A stretch of 64,000 nt of DNA from Candidatus Heimdallarchaeota archaeon (GCA_026702845.1 JADCLS010000010.1:62001-126000), one strand, 5' to 3'. Numbered from the stretch's first letter, positions 56,208-64,000 are shown. The notes: generated by a model not told the origin, from the sequence alone. A program made the numbers and translations.

Positions 56208-56570
56208 TTAGGTAGTGAATTTCTTTGGATCTGCAATGGATACTTGATGTATGGATCCTCGATGTACTGATTTATGATTCTCTCCATATACCATGGCACC
56301 ATGAATATATATTACAGTTCCTTCGTGTAGGTTATTCTCTGACTGATACATAACTGAATCCCCAAATCGATCAGTAATTATATATCTAGATGGCCCTATT
56401 GCAAGATCTACGAGAACTAACAGGTTAACAGTTTTATATTTGTCGATTTCTGCAATGGGTATTATGTGATTATATGATTTAAGTTCTTCTCCAGCTGATT
56501 GCTGCAAGTATTTGCCTAGGATCTCTTCTTGCATCACACTAACCAAGTAGCGAATATCAGATATATTCAT
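56208..56570 (-). CDS. Small OB-fold-like protein
   Basis: 120 residues. The C-terminal 75 residues read like a single OB fold: VNLLVLVDLAIGPSRYIITD, then FGDSVMYQSENNLHEGTVIY, IHGAMVYGENHKSVHRGSIH. The D/L-x-x-G-P-S-x-x-I-x-D and EGTVIYIHG elements resemble single-stranded nucleic-acid binding OB domains. This is pattern reading only. Starts about 150 bases from the DUF6512-like gene on the other strand. Confidence 0.4.
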   Translation of the reverse strand: MNISDIRYLVSVMQEEILGKYLQQSAGEELKSYNHIIPIAEIDKYKTVNLLVLVDLAIGPSRYIITDRFGDSVMYQSENNLHEGTVIYIHGAMVYGENHKSVHRGSIHQVSIADPKKFTT

Positions 56571-56698
56571 AGATTACTTTAGGTGAGAATGAATATGAAC
56601 ATAACAGCTACAGAGAGCTAACCGAATGTATTAAAAACTATCACTATTTTCCTATCAATGACAAAACTATTTTGAATCTATCAGGTATTCATTGATTT

Positions 56699-57232
56699 GT
56701 GCGATTAAAAACAATTGAACTGTATTTGGGTGTACCGATTCTCATTATCCTGGGTACTCTCTTTCATTTTATGTTTCAATGGACAGGATTTTTCCTTCCT
56801 ACAGCTTGGCTGTTCGCAGTCAATGAATCTGCCTGGGAACATACTAAATTGGTGTTTTTTCCTATGATTCTCTATGCAATTTTCACATATCCACTGATCA
56901 AAGATGAAGCTAATAATATAATACTCGCAAAAATAGTTCATTACTATACTGGTATTGTTTTTATCGTTGGCGTGTATTATGGTTATTCAGCCATTTTGGG
57001 AGACCATTATCTACCTATTGATATAAGCCTATTTATTTTTGGTACAATCTTTGGTTTGATATTTTCTTATCATATTGAGCGGAGAGCTGCATTTTCAAAG
57101 CAAATTCAAGTATTAAGCGTAATTTTAGCTTTAATCACCATATTCTTGGTTATTTGGTGGACATATGATCCTCCTGAGAATGATATATTTAAAGAGCTAA
57201 CTTCAAGATTGTCTGGCCCTGTTATTCCTTAA
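56699..57232 (+). CDS. DUF6512-like membrane protein, paralog of 30310-30852
   Basis: 177 residues from a GTG (matches the start of the paralog). RLKTIELYLGVPILIILGTL, the shared motif WLFAVNESAWEHTKLVFFPM, and the same helix order give strong identity to the product at 30310-30852 over the whole length. About six membrane helices. Function unknown. The stop overlaps the stem of a perfect hairpin (57231-57250). Confidence 0.65.
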   Translation: MRLKTIELYLGVPILIILGTLFHFMFQWTGFFLPTAWLFAVNESAWEHTKLVFFPMILYAIFTYPLIKDEANNIILAKIVHYYTGIVFIVGVYYGYSAILGDHYLPIDISLFIFGTIFGLIFSYHIERRAAFSKQIQVLSVILALITIFLVIWWTYDPPENDIFKELTSRLSGPVIP

Positions 57233-57250
57233 TACTTCGAAAGAAGTATT
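57231..57250 (+). terminator. Perfect 8-bp hairpin with GAAA loop at gene end
   Basis: AATACTTC-GAAA-GAAGTATT directly at the stop of the DUF6512-like gene: an 8-bp perfect stem closed by a GNRA tetraloop. It may end transcription or stabilise the 3' end of the mRNA; no U-run follows at once, so a termination role is tentative. Confidence 0.4.
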
Positions 57251-57336
57251 GAGTTTAACCTTCTTTTAAAGGAATAGCCTTTATCCACAATAAATTAATT
57301 AAACCTGTTCATACTTTTATAAATGCCACCAAAGAT

Positions 57337-57346
57337 GTTTATAAAC
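57337..57346 (+). promoter_or_regulatory. TATA-like palindrome before the SBP-sensor kinase
   Basis: GTTTATAAAC, a perfect 10-bp palindrome, is centred 27 bases before the ATG at 57368. This is the distance expected between a TATA box and a leaderless start. Its symmetry could also let it serve as a binding site. Read by eye only. Confidence 0.45.
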
Positions 57347-57367
57347 GAGTAATTATTAATATATATC

Positions 57368-59068
57368 ATGCGGGTCTCCGTTGCGTACAATACAATTTTG
57401 TCTATGATTTTTATAGTATTGATAAGTATACATTCAACACCCGCTACTGCTCAGATTGAAGAAACCATATATGTCGGAGCATATGATAATGTACCTAAGG
57501 TTTTTCCAGAAGGAGATAGCTATGTTGGGATTTTTCCTGACTTATTAAATTATATTGCTAATGAGGAGGGTTGGAATTTAGAATATGTAACCTGTCTCTG
57601 GAGTGAATGTTTAGAGAAACTAGAAGCAAATGAGATAAACATAATGGTGGATATGGGATATTCTGATGCAAGAGCAGAGATTTATGATTTTAATAAGGTT
57701 CCCGTAATTACTAACTGGGCAATGTCTTACTCCTCAAAGGATAAAACCTACAGTTACATCGAAGATCTGAATAACACTGTGATTTCAGTGTTGAAGGGTA
57801 GCATTCATACAGATGGTGAGAATGGTATTAAGGCACTGTTAAACAGTTTCCATGTAAATGCAACCTATCTGGAAGTATCATCATATCTTGAAGTATTGCA
57901 GAAGATCGAGGATGGTGTCGCTGATTTTGGTGTGGTTAACCGACTTTTCGGTATGGTTAATGAAAAGGACTTCAATAATATTCAGAGATCTTTTTTAGTA
58001 TTTAATCCTGTAAACCTACATTTCGGATTTTATAAGGGATCTGACTTGACAAACGCATTGATTGAGCGAATAGACGCTCATTTATTGAATCTTATAGGTG
58101 ATTTAGATTCTGAATACTATGAGATACTCAATACCTATCTTTATGAGTTAGAAGGTGGTGTTCCTGAGTGGATACTCCCTTCAATTTTGGGATTCATTGG
58201 ATTAATAGCTGCTTTAATTGGATTGAATATAATCTTCAAAAAACAGCTCAATAAGAAAACAGAGGAATTACAGCAATTCATTAAGGATCAAGATGAACAA
58301 ATTAATGTCGCCATTGAGGACTTGGTTGTGGCAAATGAACGATTACGAGAGTTAGATAGGTTAAAGAGTATATTTCTTGCATCTATGAGCCATGAATTAC
58401 GGACTCCCCTTAATTCAATTATAGGTTTTACACGAATATTACTGATGGGGATGGGTGGCGAATTGAATGAGGAACAGACAAAGCAGTTAACTATGGTTGA
58501 AAAGAGTTCAAAACACCTTCTCAACCTGATCAACGATGTGTTAGATATTTCTAAAATTGAATCTGAGACTATACAACTATATTATGAGGAATTTGAGCTG
58601 CATACTCTGCTTGAGGAGGTGGTAAAGTCAGTTAAACCACAAATTGAAGAAAAGAACTTGCGGATCACCCTTTATATAAATCAAGAAATCTCAGTTTTTA
58701 CTGATCAACGTAGAGTTCAGCAAATATTGATCAATCTTGTGAGCAATGCCACTAAATTCACCTCTGAGGGCGAAATTATGGTTACTCAGAATGTGCAAGA
58801 TCAGTTTTTTTATATTACTGTAAAAGATCCGGGGATTGGCATAAAAAAGGAAGATCAGGCAGGACTATTCAAACCATTTATGCAAGTTGATATGTCTTCG
58901 ACCAAGAAATATGAGGGAACAGGTTTGGGGTTATATATTTGCAAGAAACTTTGTAAGCTACTTGGTGGAGATATTGAGATGGAGAGTGATTACAACAAGG
59001 GAACCACTGTTCGGTTCTACCTTCCAATTAGAGGAGAACAACCAGATGAAAAGAATATTAGTTATTGA
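57368..59068 (+). CDS. Membrane histidine kinase with substrate-binding-protein (SBP_bac_3-like) sensor domain
   Basis: 566 residues. Signal peptide/helix (TILSMIFIVLISIHSTPATA), an extracellular amino-acid-binding-protein-like domain at ~30-265 (YDNVPKVFPEGDSYVGIFPD and NTVISVLKGSIHTD), one membrane helix at ~273-293 (PSILGFIGLIAALIGLNIIF), a coiled coil, then HisKA with the phospho-His in ASMSHELRTPLN and HATPase with NLVSNATKF, KDPGIGI and GTGLGLY. A receptor of extracellular solutes, such as amino acids. It overlaps the response regulator gene start by 23 bases, so they are one operon. Confidence 0.88.
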   Translation: MRVSVAYNTILSMIFIVLISIHSTPATAQIEETIYVGAYDNVPKVFPEGDSYVGIFPDLLNYIANEEGWNLEYVTCLWSECLEKLEANEINIMVDMGYSDARAEIYDFNKVPVITNWAMSYSSKDKTYSYIEDLNNTVISVLKGSIHTDGENGIKALLNSFHVNATYLEVSSYLEVLQKIEDGVADFGVVNRLFGMVNEKDFNNIQRSFLVFNPVNLHFGFYKGSDLTNALIERIDAHLLNLIGDLDSEYYEILNTYLYELEGGVPEWILPSILGFIGLIAALIGLNIIFKKQLNKKTEELQQFIKDQDEQINVAIEDLVVANERLRELDRLKSIFLASMSHELRTPLNSIIGFTRILLMGMGGELNEEQTKQLTMVEKSSKHLLNLINDVLDISKIESETIQLYYEEFELHTLLEEVVKSVKPQIEEKNLRITLYINQEISVFTDQRRVQQILINLVSNATKFTSEGEIMVTQNVQDQFFYITVKDPGIGIKKEDQAGLFKPFMQVDMSSTKKYEGTGLGLYICKKLCKLLGGDIEMESDYNKGTTVRFYLPIRGEQPDEKNISY

Positions 59069-59414
59069 GGATAATGAGGAGAATATATACCTGATACGGT
59101 TTATTCTCAAGAAAAAAGGGCATGAAGTAATTGAGGCACGAGATGGGTTATCTGGAGTAGAAAAAGCAAAATCGTCTCAACCAGACATCATCCTGATGGA
59201 TATACAGTTACCCAAGATGAACGGATATGATGCAACCAAGAATATTAGACAAGATCCAAATTTAAAGGATATACCAATTATCGCTATAACTTCATTTGCA
59301 ATGCCTGGAGATAAAAGAAAATGTTTAGATGCTGGTTGTTCCTATTATATTGAGAAACCTATCAATCCTGAACAATTCATAGAAGTGGTAGATAGGTACT
59401 TGGGGATGAATTAG
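59046..59414 (+). CDS. Single-domain response regulator (receiver)
   Basis: 122 residues from the ATG at 59046 (MKRILVIEDNEENIYLIRFI), 23 bases inside the kinase gene. IEDNEEN gives the acidic pair, DIILMDIQLPKMNGYDA the phospho-Asp, IIAITSFAM the Thr/Ser, and YIEKPI the Lys. No output domain, so it likely passes phosphate on or acts by protein contact (CheY/Spo0F type). The next gene follows its stop without a gap. Confidence 0.9.
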   Translation: MKRILVIEDNEENIYLIRFILKKKGHEVIEARDGLSGVEKAKSSQPDIILMDIQLPKMNGYDATKNIRQDPNLKDIPIIAITSFAMPGDKRKCLDAGCSYYIEKPINPEQFIEVVDRYLGMN

Positions 59415-59999
59415 ATGAAAGTACTCATTGCTGATGATAATAGTAACAATCTGTATCTTCTGGAGATGATACTGAAAAGTCAAGGTCATGAGGTTGTTTC
59501 TGCTGAAAATGGTAGTATTGCCTATGATCTGCTCAATAGCCAATCATTTGATATGATCATATCGGATATACTAATGCCTGTTATGGATGGATTTATGTTA
59601 TGTGCCAGGGTTAAACGAGATCCCAAATTCAAAGGGCTGATTTTTATCTTCTACACCGCAACGTATACTACAAAGGAGGATGAAAGATTTTGTTATCTCA
59701 TAGGTGCAGATAGATATATTAGGAAACCCACAGATCCAGATCTCTTAATTAAGGAGATAAATGAAACAATTAAAGCATTTAATGAGGGCAAGAAATCATT
59801 AAATTTCGCAAAATTGAATGACAATGAATCTAGTCTCCTGCATCTGTATAATGAGAGAATCTTATTCAAACTAGATCAGAAAGTAGAAGCCTTGCAAAAT
59901 GAAATTGAAAATAGAAAGAGAATAGAACACAGACTTATAGAGGCGCAATCAATTGCTAATCTAGGTTTCTGGGAGTATAACCTCAACGAAGGAGTATAA
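59415..59999 (+). CDS. Receiver domain with coiled coil and truncated PAS (5' part of a broken hybrid kinase)
   Basis: 194 residues. A second receiver (KVLIADDNSNNLYLLEMILK, IISDILMPVMDG, FYTATYT, YIRKPTDP), a linker helix (LDQKVEALQNEIENRKRIEH) and the first strand of a PAS domain (AQSIANLGFWEYNLNEG) end abruptly at a stop created at a 19-bp tandem duplication. The sequence after it (60038-61069) carries the rest of a PAS and kinase in another frame. So this is probably the 5' portion of one hybrid protein. Confidence 0.75.
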   Translation: MKVLIADDNSNNLYLLEMILKSQGHEVVSAENGSIAYDLLNSQSFDMIISDILMPVMDGFMLCARVKRDPKFKGLIFIFYTATYTTKEDERFCYLIGADRYIRKPTDPDLLIKEINETIKAFNEGKKSLNFAKLNDNESSLLHLYNERILFKLDQKVEALQNEIENRKRIEHRLIEAQSIANLGFWEYNLNEGV

Positions 60000-60012
60000 C
60001 CTCAACGAAGGA
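59972..60012 (+). repeat. 19-bp tandem duplication at the break in the hybrid kinase gene
   Basis: GAGTATAACCTCAACGAAG occurs at 59973-59991 and again at 59992-60010 with no mismatch. The second copy is read in another frame and brings the stop codon TAA at 59997-59999. One additional base near 59995 would restore a frame reading GVITSTKEIYLSPL across the junction, so the break involves at least a single-base change as well as the repeat. Confidence 0.85.
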
Positions 60013-60037
60013 AATTTATCTATCTCCATTAACATTA

Positions 60038-61069
60038 ATGCTTTTAGACATTGATTATGATTTTACGCTGGAAGCAGTACTCTCAAGAATTCATCATGAA
60101 GACAAAGATATGGTTTCAAGTGTAATTCAAAACATACCAGAGACCCCATTCAGTCATGAAATGTATTTTAGGATAAAAGGGGAGAATGAGAAACTAATTC
60201 ATATTTATCATCGTTTTCAGAAAATTACAAATGAAAATAATGAATATCTCATGGGGTCCCTGTATGATATTACTAAATTGAAGGAAGCAGAGAACGATCT
60301 TCTAAGAATGAAGACAAATTACTTTAAAATGGAGAGAATGAATATCATCAAGCAATTTGCTAGTGGTTTAGTGCATGACATACGAAATATCTTATCAGTA
60401 ATTATTAATGCCTCTGAACTTACAAAGATCCATAGTACTGATGAAATAGTAAATGAAAATATGGATATTATTCTCCGTTCAACCCATATGGGTACTAAAA
60501 TTCTCAATGATCTCCTCCAACTTACTCATGAGCAGCAGATTCAGATGCAAAAATTTTCAGTTAATCAGATCATTGAGAATCACAAACCTGATTTCAAGCG
60601 ATTAACACAAAATGTAACTGATTTAAAATATGATCTATCTGATGATCTACCTTTAATTATGGCTGATGAGCATCAGATCTACCAGATATTGATTAATTTG
60701 ATAATCAATGCGAAAGATGCTATAAAGGATACTGGTGAGATTTGTATCAGTACATCAATGGTGACTAATGAGGCCATAACCTCCCTTAAATCGTATGAAA
60801 AAATTGCTGATGAGTATGTGAAAATCTCAGTAATTGATTCTGGAAGCGGAATTGCAGAAGACGATCTTGAACGAGTCTTTGAACCATTTTATACTACCAA
60901 GGAATCAAGTGGGACTGGATTGGGATTAACAATTGTTCAAAATACGTTAATGCGTCTAAATGGTTTCTCAACCGTTGAATCAAAGCTTGGTGAAGGTACA
61001 ACAATTAATGTATTCATTCCAGTATTTGTGGAAGATAACAAAATTTCTGCTACTTTTGAGAATGACTAG
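60038..61069 (+). CDS. PAS fragment plus histidine kinase (3' part of a broken hybrid kinase)
   Basis: 343 residues from the first ATG; the frame is open further upstream in continuity with PAS sequence (TSTKEIYLSP). Rest of the PAS domain (DFTLEAVLSRIHHEDKDMVS and a GSLYDIT ending), HisKA with H in FASGLVHDIRN, HATPase with LIINAKDAI, IDSGSGI and GTGLGLT. With the piece at 59415-59999 it forms a receiver-PAS-HisKA-HATPase kinase. The ATG at 60038 lies inside the PAS domain, so translation from it would give an incomplete sensor. Confidence 0.8.
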   Translation: MLLDIDYDFTLEAVLSRIHHEDKDMVSSVIQNIPETPFSHEMYFRIKGENEKLIHIYHRFQKITNENNEYLMGSLYDITKLKEAENDLLRMKTNYFKMERMNIIKQFASGLVHDIRNILSVIINASELTKIHSTDEIVNENMDIILRSTHMGTKILNDLLQLTHEQQIQMQKFSVNQIIENHKPDFKRLTQNVTDLKYDLSDDLPLIMADEHQIYQILINLIINAKDAIKDTGEICISTSMVTNEAITSLKSYEKIADEYVKISVIDSGSGIAEDDLERVFEPFYTTKESSGTGLGLTIVQNTLMRLNGFSTVESKLGEGTTINVFIPVFVEDNKISATFEND

Positions 61070-61174
61070 ATGAATTTCAGCCTATAATTGATCGGTTAGA
61101 AATGTAATATTACTGTATATGCAATCTTTTTTTCTTTGGATAGTTTTAAGTAGGAAATCCTTTCTGATTAATTC

Positions 61175-61693
61175 ATGAGTAGTCAAAACATTCCTATGGC
61201 CAAACCAGGGCCTGCGAAGATGGTTGTTAATATATTGCTCCTTAATCCTTTGATTTATGCGTTATTGCTCTTTCTTTTGAGCAGCATCACTCCAGAAATT
61301 GTATTTCAAGCTCCTCAAGATAATTTTTCTGATTTTGAAAGTCTAGCAATTAGTAGTATTCTTTTTTATGTTATGCTTTTACTTATACCCATGGAATTTA
61401 TCATTGCAGAATTTGTGGTTTCTCCACAGATTGAGAAAGTAGAAATACCCTACAGATTTGGAACCATACTCATAGGGTTTGTACTCTTTCTTGCTATATC
61501 CGTGTATGGATTACTAATTGGTCTAATATCCATTTTTGCAGAGACTGAACCTTTTCTTTCTTGGGTTCGAGTTGGTTTATATTTTGTAATCTCCATTATG
61601 TTGATGTTATATCATAAGGGGAAACACTTTGATCCTTGGGTAAGAGAATTGGAAGAGCATTATCAGATGAATCCAAATCAAGATATGTACTAA
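61175..61693 (+). CDS. Hypothetical four-helix membrane protein
   Basis: 172 residues with about four helices (MVVNILLLNPLIYALLLFLL, ISSILFYVMLLLIPMEFIIA, FGTILIGFVLFLAISVYGLL and a fourth). A short soluble tail (DPWVRELEEHYQM) follows. No recognised family. Its stop abuts the end of the Nudix gene with no spacer. Confidence 0.5.
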   Translation: MSSQNIPMAKPGPAKMVVNILLLNPLIYALLLFLLSSITPEIVFQAPQDNFSDFESLAISSILFYVMLLLIPMEFIIAEFVVSPQIEKVEIPYRFGTILIGFVLFLAISVYGLLIGLISIFAETEPFLSWVRVGLYFVISIMLMLYHKGKHFDPWVRELEEHYQMNPNQDMY

Positions 61694-62143
61694 TTAACTC
61701 AATCTTGATTTGACCAGCTCATCAACTCTGTTCAACAATTCTTTCATATCATCAAATTCAATTTTATCAAAGCAGTTTTCTAAATCTCCCCAGTAAAACA
61801 TAGTATGCTCTTGGCTTAAGTATATTTCATGATGTTCGGTTAATTCGGCTAGCAGATACGTAACTTTCTTATGTTTTATTTGATTGTTCTCTAAATAATC
61901 ATAGGTCTCATGAAACAATGTCTCTGTGTGCAAGATCAGTGCTTTTGGAGATATTCCTGTTTCCTCTTCAAATTCTCGTTTAGCAGCATCAACAACTGTC
62001 TCATACTCAATTTTTCCTTTTGGGAAGCCCCAATGTAAACCCTTGCTGTGTTTGAGGATTAGATACTCTGGAATTGAATCTAAAATGCGGTATACGATTA
62101 TTCCAGCACTAATTTCATCAAAACCCACAATCCATAACCTCAA
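61694..62143 (-). CDS. Nudix hydrolase (MutT/Ap4A hydrolase-like) with shortened Nudix box
   Basis: 149 residues from a TTG (a GTG at 62128 is possible). HWGFPKGKIEYET then VVDAAKREFEEETGI is a Nudix box, but one residue short before the first Glu-Thr: the family usually reads G-x5-E, here it is G-x4-E. The REFEEE core that binds the metal is intact. Enzymes of this kind hydrolyse nucleoside diphosphate-linked compounds, including diadenosine tetraphosphate. The start overlaps the thioesterase gene by 4 bases. Confidence 0.75.
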   Translation of the reverse strand: MRLWIVGFDEISAGIIVYRILDSIPEYLILKHSKGLHWGFPKGKIEYETVVDAAKREFEEETGISPKALILHTETLFHETYDYLENNQIKHKKVTYLLAELTEHHEIYLSQEHTMFYWGDLENCFDKIEFDDMKELLNRVDELVKSRLS

Positions 62144-62574
62144 TTAAATGGTTTACCTGTGTCAATCAGATTAGAATGAGCTGTGGCAATTAAATTATCT
62201 CCTTTGTAAAGCTCTCCCTTCATATGGATGATGGTTTTACCTTCTTTGACAACGCCAGTTTTGGCAATGAGTTTATCTCCTAACAGTGCTGGTTTGAAAA
62301 AATCCACAGTAATATTGATAGTTGTGAAAAAGGTGTTCATTCCGAGTGAGTACACGGTTGCACCTATGATTTCGTCCAACATTGTTGCAATAATACCACC
62401 GTGTAGTAGTTTTGCTGGATTAAGCATATTTTCATTGACAATATACTCAACTTGAAGATTACCCCTCTCCACATGTAAAAGTTTGCCAGCAAGCCATTTA
62501 CCCGTATTCGATGGTCCATGCTCCATATTTGTACCGATCATTTTCTTAAGAAGATCAACATTAGGATTGCTCAT
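62140..62574 (-). CDS. Hotdog-fold thioesterase (PaaI/4HBT-like)
   Basis: 144 residues from the ATG at 62574 (preceded directly by an in-frame TTG). LLHGGIIATMLDEIIGATVY is the hotdog helix with the HGG and the D/E catalytic region of PaaI-type thioesterases. Such enzymes cleave acyl- or aryl-CoA thioesters. The 4-base overlap with the Nudix gene (TTG start) suggests they share a transcript, with this gene first. Confidence 0.85.
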   Translation of the reverse strand: MSNPNVDLLKKMIGTNMEHGPSNTGKWLAGKLLHVERGNLQVEYIVNENMLNPAKLLHGGIIATMLDEIIGATVYSLGMNTFFTTINITVDFFKPALLGDKLIAKTGVVKEGKTIIHMKGELYKGDNLIATAHSNLIDTGKPFN

Positions 62575-62710
62575 CAACTTGATCTATCAGACGAGTTATT
62601 TAGATAGTTGCGTTATCCTCACAAGCATCTTGTTATGTTCCAAATTATATTCTATGTAAAATCTGATGAAATGGGAAAATGGTGATAAATACCATATGAT
62701 GCTCATCATT

Positions 62711-63109
62711 ATGAAACAATCTATTCTTCATGTGGCTGTTGTTGTTAGAGATTATGATGAAGCTATCAAATTCTACACAGAAAAGCTAAAGTTCACCCTC
62801 CTTGAGGATACTTATCAACCCTCACAGGATAAACGCTGGGTAACTGTTGCTCCCCCTGGTAGTAATGGGTGCTCAATTTTGCTGGCCAGAGCATCAAAAC
62901 AAGAACAGGAACCATTCATTGGCAATCAAACAGGAGGACGTGTATTTCTATTTCTTCAAACTGATGATTTCTGGAGAGATTATCACGATATGATAGAAAA
63001 TGAAATAGAATTTGTACGCCTACCAAAAACAGAAGATTATGGTACTGTTGCAGTTTTCAAAGATTTATATGGAAATCTCTGGGATTTAATTGAATTAAGT
63101 GAACACTAG
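62711..63109 (+). CDS. VOC (glyoxalase-like) protein
   Basis: 132 residues from the ATG at 62711 (MKQSILHVAVVVRDYDEAIK), with 15 codons of open frame before it. Typical VOC features: H near residue 7, YDEAIKFYTEKLKFTLLEDT, a middle strand FLQTDD and the C-terminal end FKDLYGNLWDLIEL with Glu as possible metal ligand. Single glyoxalase-like domain; the substrate is unknown. Confidence 0.78.
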   Translation: MKQSILHVAVVVRDYDEAIKFYTEKLKFTLLEDTYQPSQDKRWVTVAPPGSNGCSILLARASKQEQEPFIGNQTGGRVFLFLQTDDFWRDYHDMIENEIEFVRLPKTEDYGTVAVFKDLYGNLWDLIELSEH

Positions 63110-63158
63110 TACTATTAGCAGGCAGAACCCATAAATCCTGTAATTTCTTTTCACACAA

Positions 63159-63530
63159 ATGGAATTACCCAAATTATCCTATCTTATTGGAGGGTATTAT
63201 GATTACTTGCTGGCGATCATGTTATTTTTCTTCCATGAGCAACTCTTCCCCATATTTGATTTCGTTGTACCTGAGGAAAAGATGTTCATTCGTGCTCTTG
63301 CTTTATTTCTAGCAGCTGTTGGTTACATGCTTATTAAAACTGCAGATAAAGCAAGAGAATTTGCTGTGATTGGCTACGCTTCTGCGGCAGTTAGATTTGG
63401 GTATGTGTTATTGGTGGTAATAAGAATCACAAACATTCCTTGGGGATTTATTCTCCTAGCAGTAACAGATGGTATTACAGGCTTGCTTATAGTTTATGCA
63501 CTCTATTTTGCTAAATCTGAAAAGGACTAA
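63159..63530 (+). CDS. Hypothetical four-helix membrane protein
   Basis: 123 residues. About four helices in tandem (YYDYLLAIMLFFFHEQLFPI; FIRALALFLAAVGYMLIKTA; EFAVIGYASAAVRFGYVLLV; TDGITGLLIVYALYFAKSEK). Small integral membrane protein without recognised family, 49 bases after the VOC gene. Confidence 0.5.
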   Translation: MELPKLSYLIGGYYDYLLAIMLFFFHEQLFPIFDFVVPEEKMFIRALALFLAAVGYMLIKTADKAREFAVIGYASAAVRFGYVLLVVIRITNIPWGFILLAVTDGITGLLIVYALYFAKSEKD

Positions 63531-63634
63531 AATTAAATTGTATTATGGTTGAAATAACAACAATTTCCTCAATATTTCACATATTAATTCGTTAGCCCGA
63601 ATAATGATAAATATACCCTCGATTTTTTTTTACT

Positions 63635-64000
63635 ATGAATATGCGAGGATTCATCTCACAACATAAATTGTTTACGGGTTTACTTATCCTGAACTTGCTT
63701 GTTACTAGTTATATTGTGATTCTTTCACCTAGACAAATCGACACCCCTGATTATGATATTATCACAGTTCCTTTGATTGGAGAGGTGAATTTTGAGGATT
63801 ATCCAGGTTTAGATAGGGAAACTATTGGTTTAATCAACTCATTACGTTCATTCTATGATGTAAACAATTTCAGTAATGCTAGCATCAACAACATCGATAT
63901 CCTCCCAGGTATGTTAACACAATACTTCTTCGCCTTCACACAATACGGATTAGCTCAGGTAGCAGATACTACACCTGGTTTCAGATCTGATTATTACAAG
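63635..64000 (+). CDS. Surface/secreted protein, 3' partial
   Basis: Open from the ATG at 63635 (a second Met two codons on) to the window end; 122 residues visible. N-terminal hydrophobic segment (QHKLFTGLLILNLLVTSYIV) acts as a signal or anchor, followed by an extracellular-type sequence with many Asp/Asn/Tyr (YDIITVPLIGEVNFEDYPGL). A TATA-like TAAATATA lies about 24 bases before the ATG. No domain recognised in the part seen. Confidence 0.6.
   Translation, partial: MNMRGFISQHKLFTGLLILNLLVTSYIVILSPRQIDTPDYDIITVPLIGEVNFEDYPGLDRETIGLINSLRSFYDVNNFSNASINNIDILPGMLTQYFFAFTQYGLAQVADTTPGFRSDYYK

Noticed and set aside
1..64000. tRNA, rRNA, riboswitch or CRISPR loci
   Set aside because: None of their hallmark sequences was recognised on either strand by reading; a covariance-model scan was not possible here.

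Overview
The window reads as a gene-dense, AT-rich chromosomal segment of an archaeon, most likely an Asgard (Promethearchaeota) archaeon. Evidence seen directly: two Ras/Rab-type small GTPases (one frameshifted); two proteins with longin/roadblock-like segments of the kind that accompany Asgard GTPases; WD40-like, TPR and HEAT-like repeat proteins; zinc ribbons fused to membrane segments; an HdrD-like CCG protein; many genes with a TATA-like box about 25-29 bp before the start codon (leaderless style); and secreted proteins with a C-terminal membrane segment plus a basic tail. The exact lineage (Heimdall- or Loki-like) cannot be settled by reading. I recognise no rRNA, tRNA or CRISPR, and no stretch over 300 bases lacks a gene.

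Layout. 1-4.7 kb: end of a SLOG-fold gene, a zinc-finger/HEAT-like protein, a LOG-like enzyme and a membrane HdrD-like oxidoreductase. 4.8-12 kb: lineage-specific proteins (coiled coil with 78-bp repeats, YciI-like, TPR, two membrane proteins). 12-16.3 kb: a signalling-like group with a Ras-type GTPase, a GDPD-like enzyme that looks circularly permuted, a 7-TM protein and a 7-TM protein with a longin/roadblock-like tail. 16.5-18.9 kb: an MFS transporter with an IS5-like element inserted just before its start. 19-29 kb: secreted proteins, a HAD/class II aldolase fusion, zinc proteins and a giant TSP3-repeat surface protein whose N-terminus is missing. 29-36.5 kb: a small putative autoregulator with inverted-repeat operators, a frameshifted GTPase, a three-gene membrane/zinc-ribbon operon, a lipid kinase with a nucleotidyltransferase, and a hemerythrin. 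36.5-47 kb: WD40-like protein, acetyltransferases, VOC proteins, SDR, PfkB sugar/nucleoside kinase, DEAD-box helicase, YcgL-like nucleotidyltransferase, epimerase. 47-64 kb: a receiver/longin/receiver/longin-like protein, a Gfo/Idh/MocA oxidoreductase, a hybrid histidine kinase, a GH3 beta-glucosidase, a phosphorelay cluster (SBP-sensor kinase, response regulator, broken hybrid kinase), Nudix and thioesterase genes, and the start of another membrane-anchored surface protein.

How they fit together. Two signalling styles coexist: bacterial-type phosphorelays (51.5-53.6 and 57.4-61.1 kb) and eukaryote-like GTPase/longin parts (12.2-16.3, 29.7-30.2 and 47.3-49.1 kb). The protein at 47.3 kb appears to combine both.

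Caution: four loci (about 22.19, 29.85, 28.17-28.30 and 59.99 kb) look broken by short indels or 5' loss. If this is an assembled environmental genome, some may be sequence errors and not pseudogenes.
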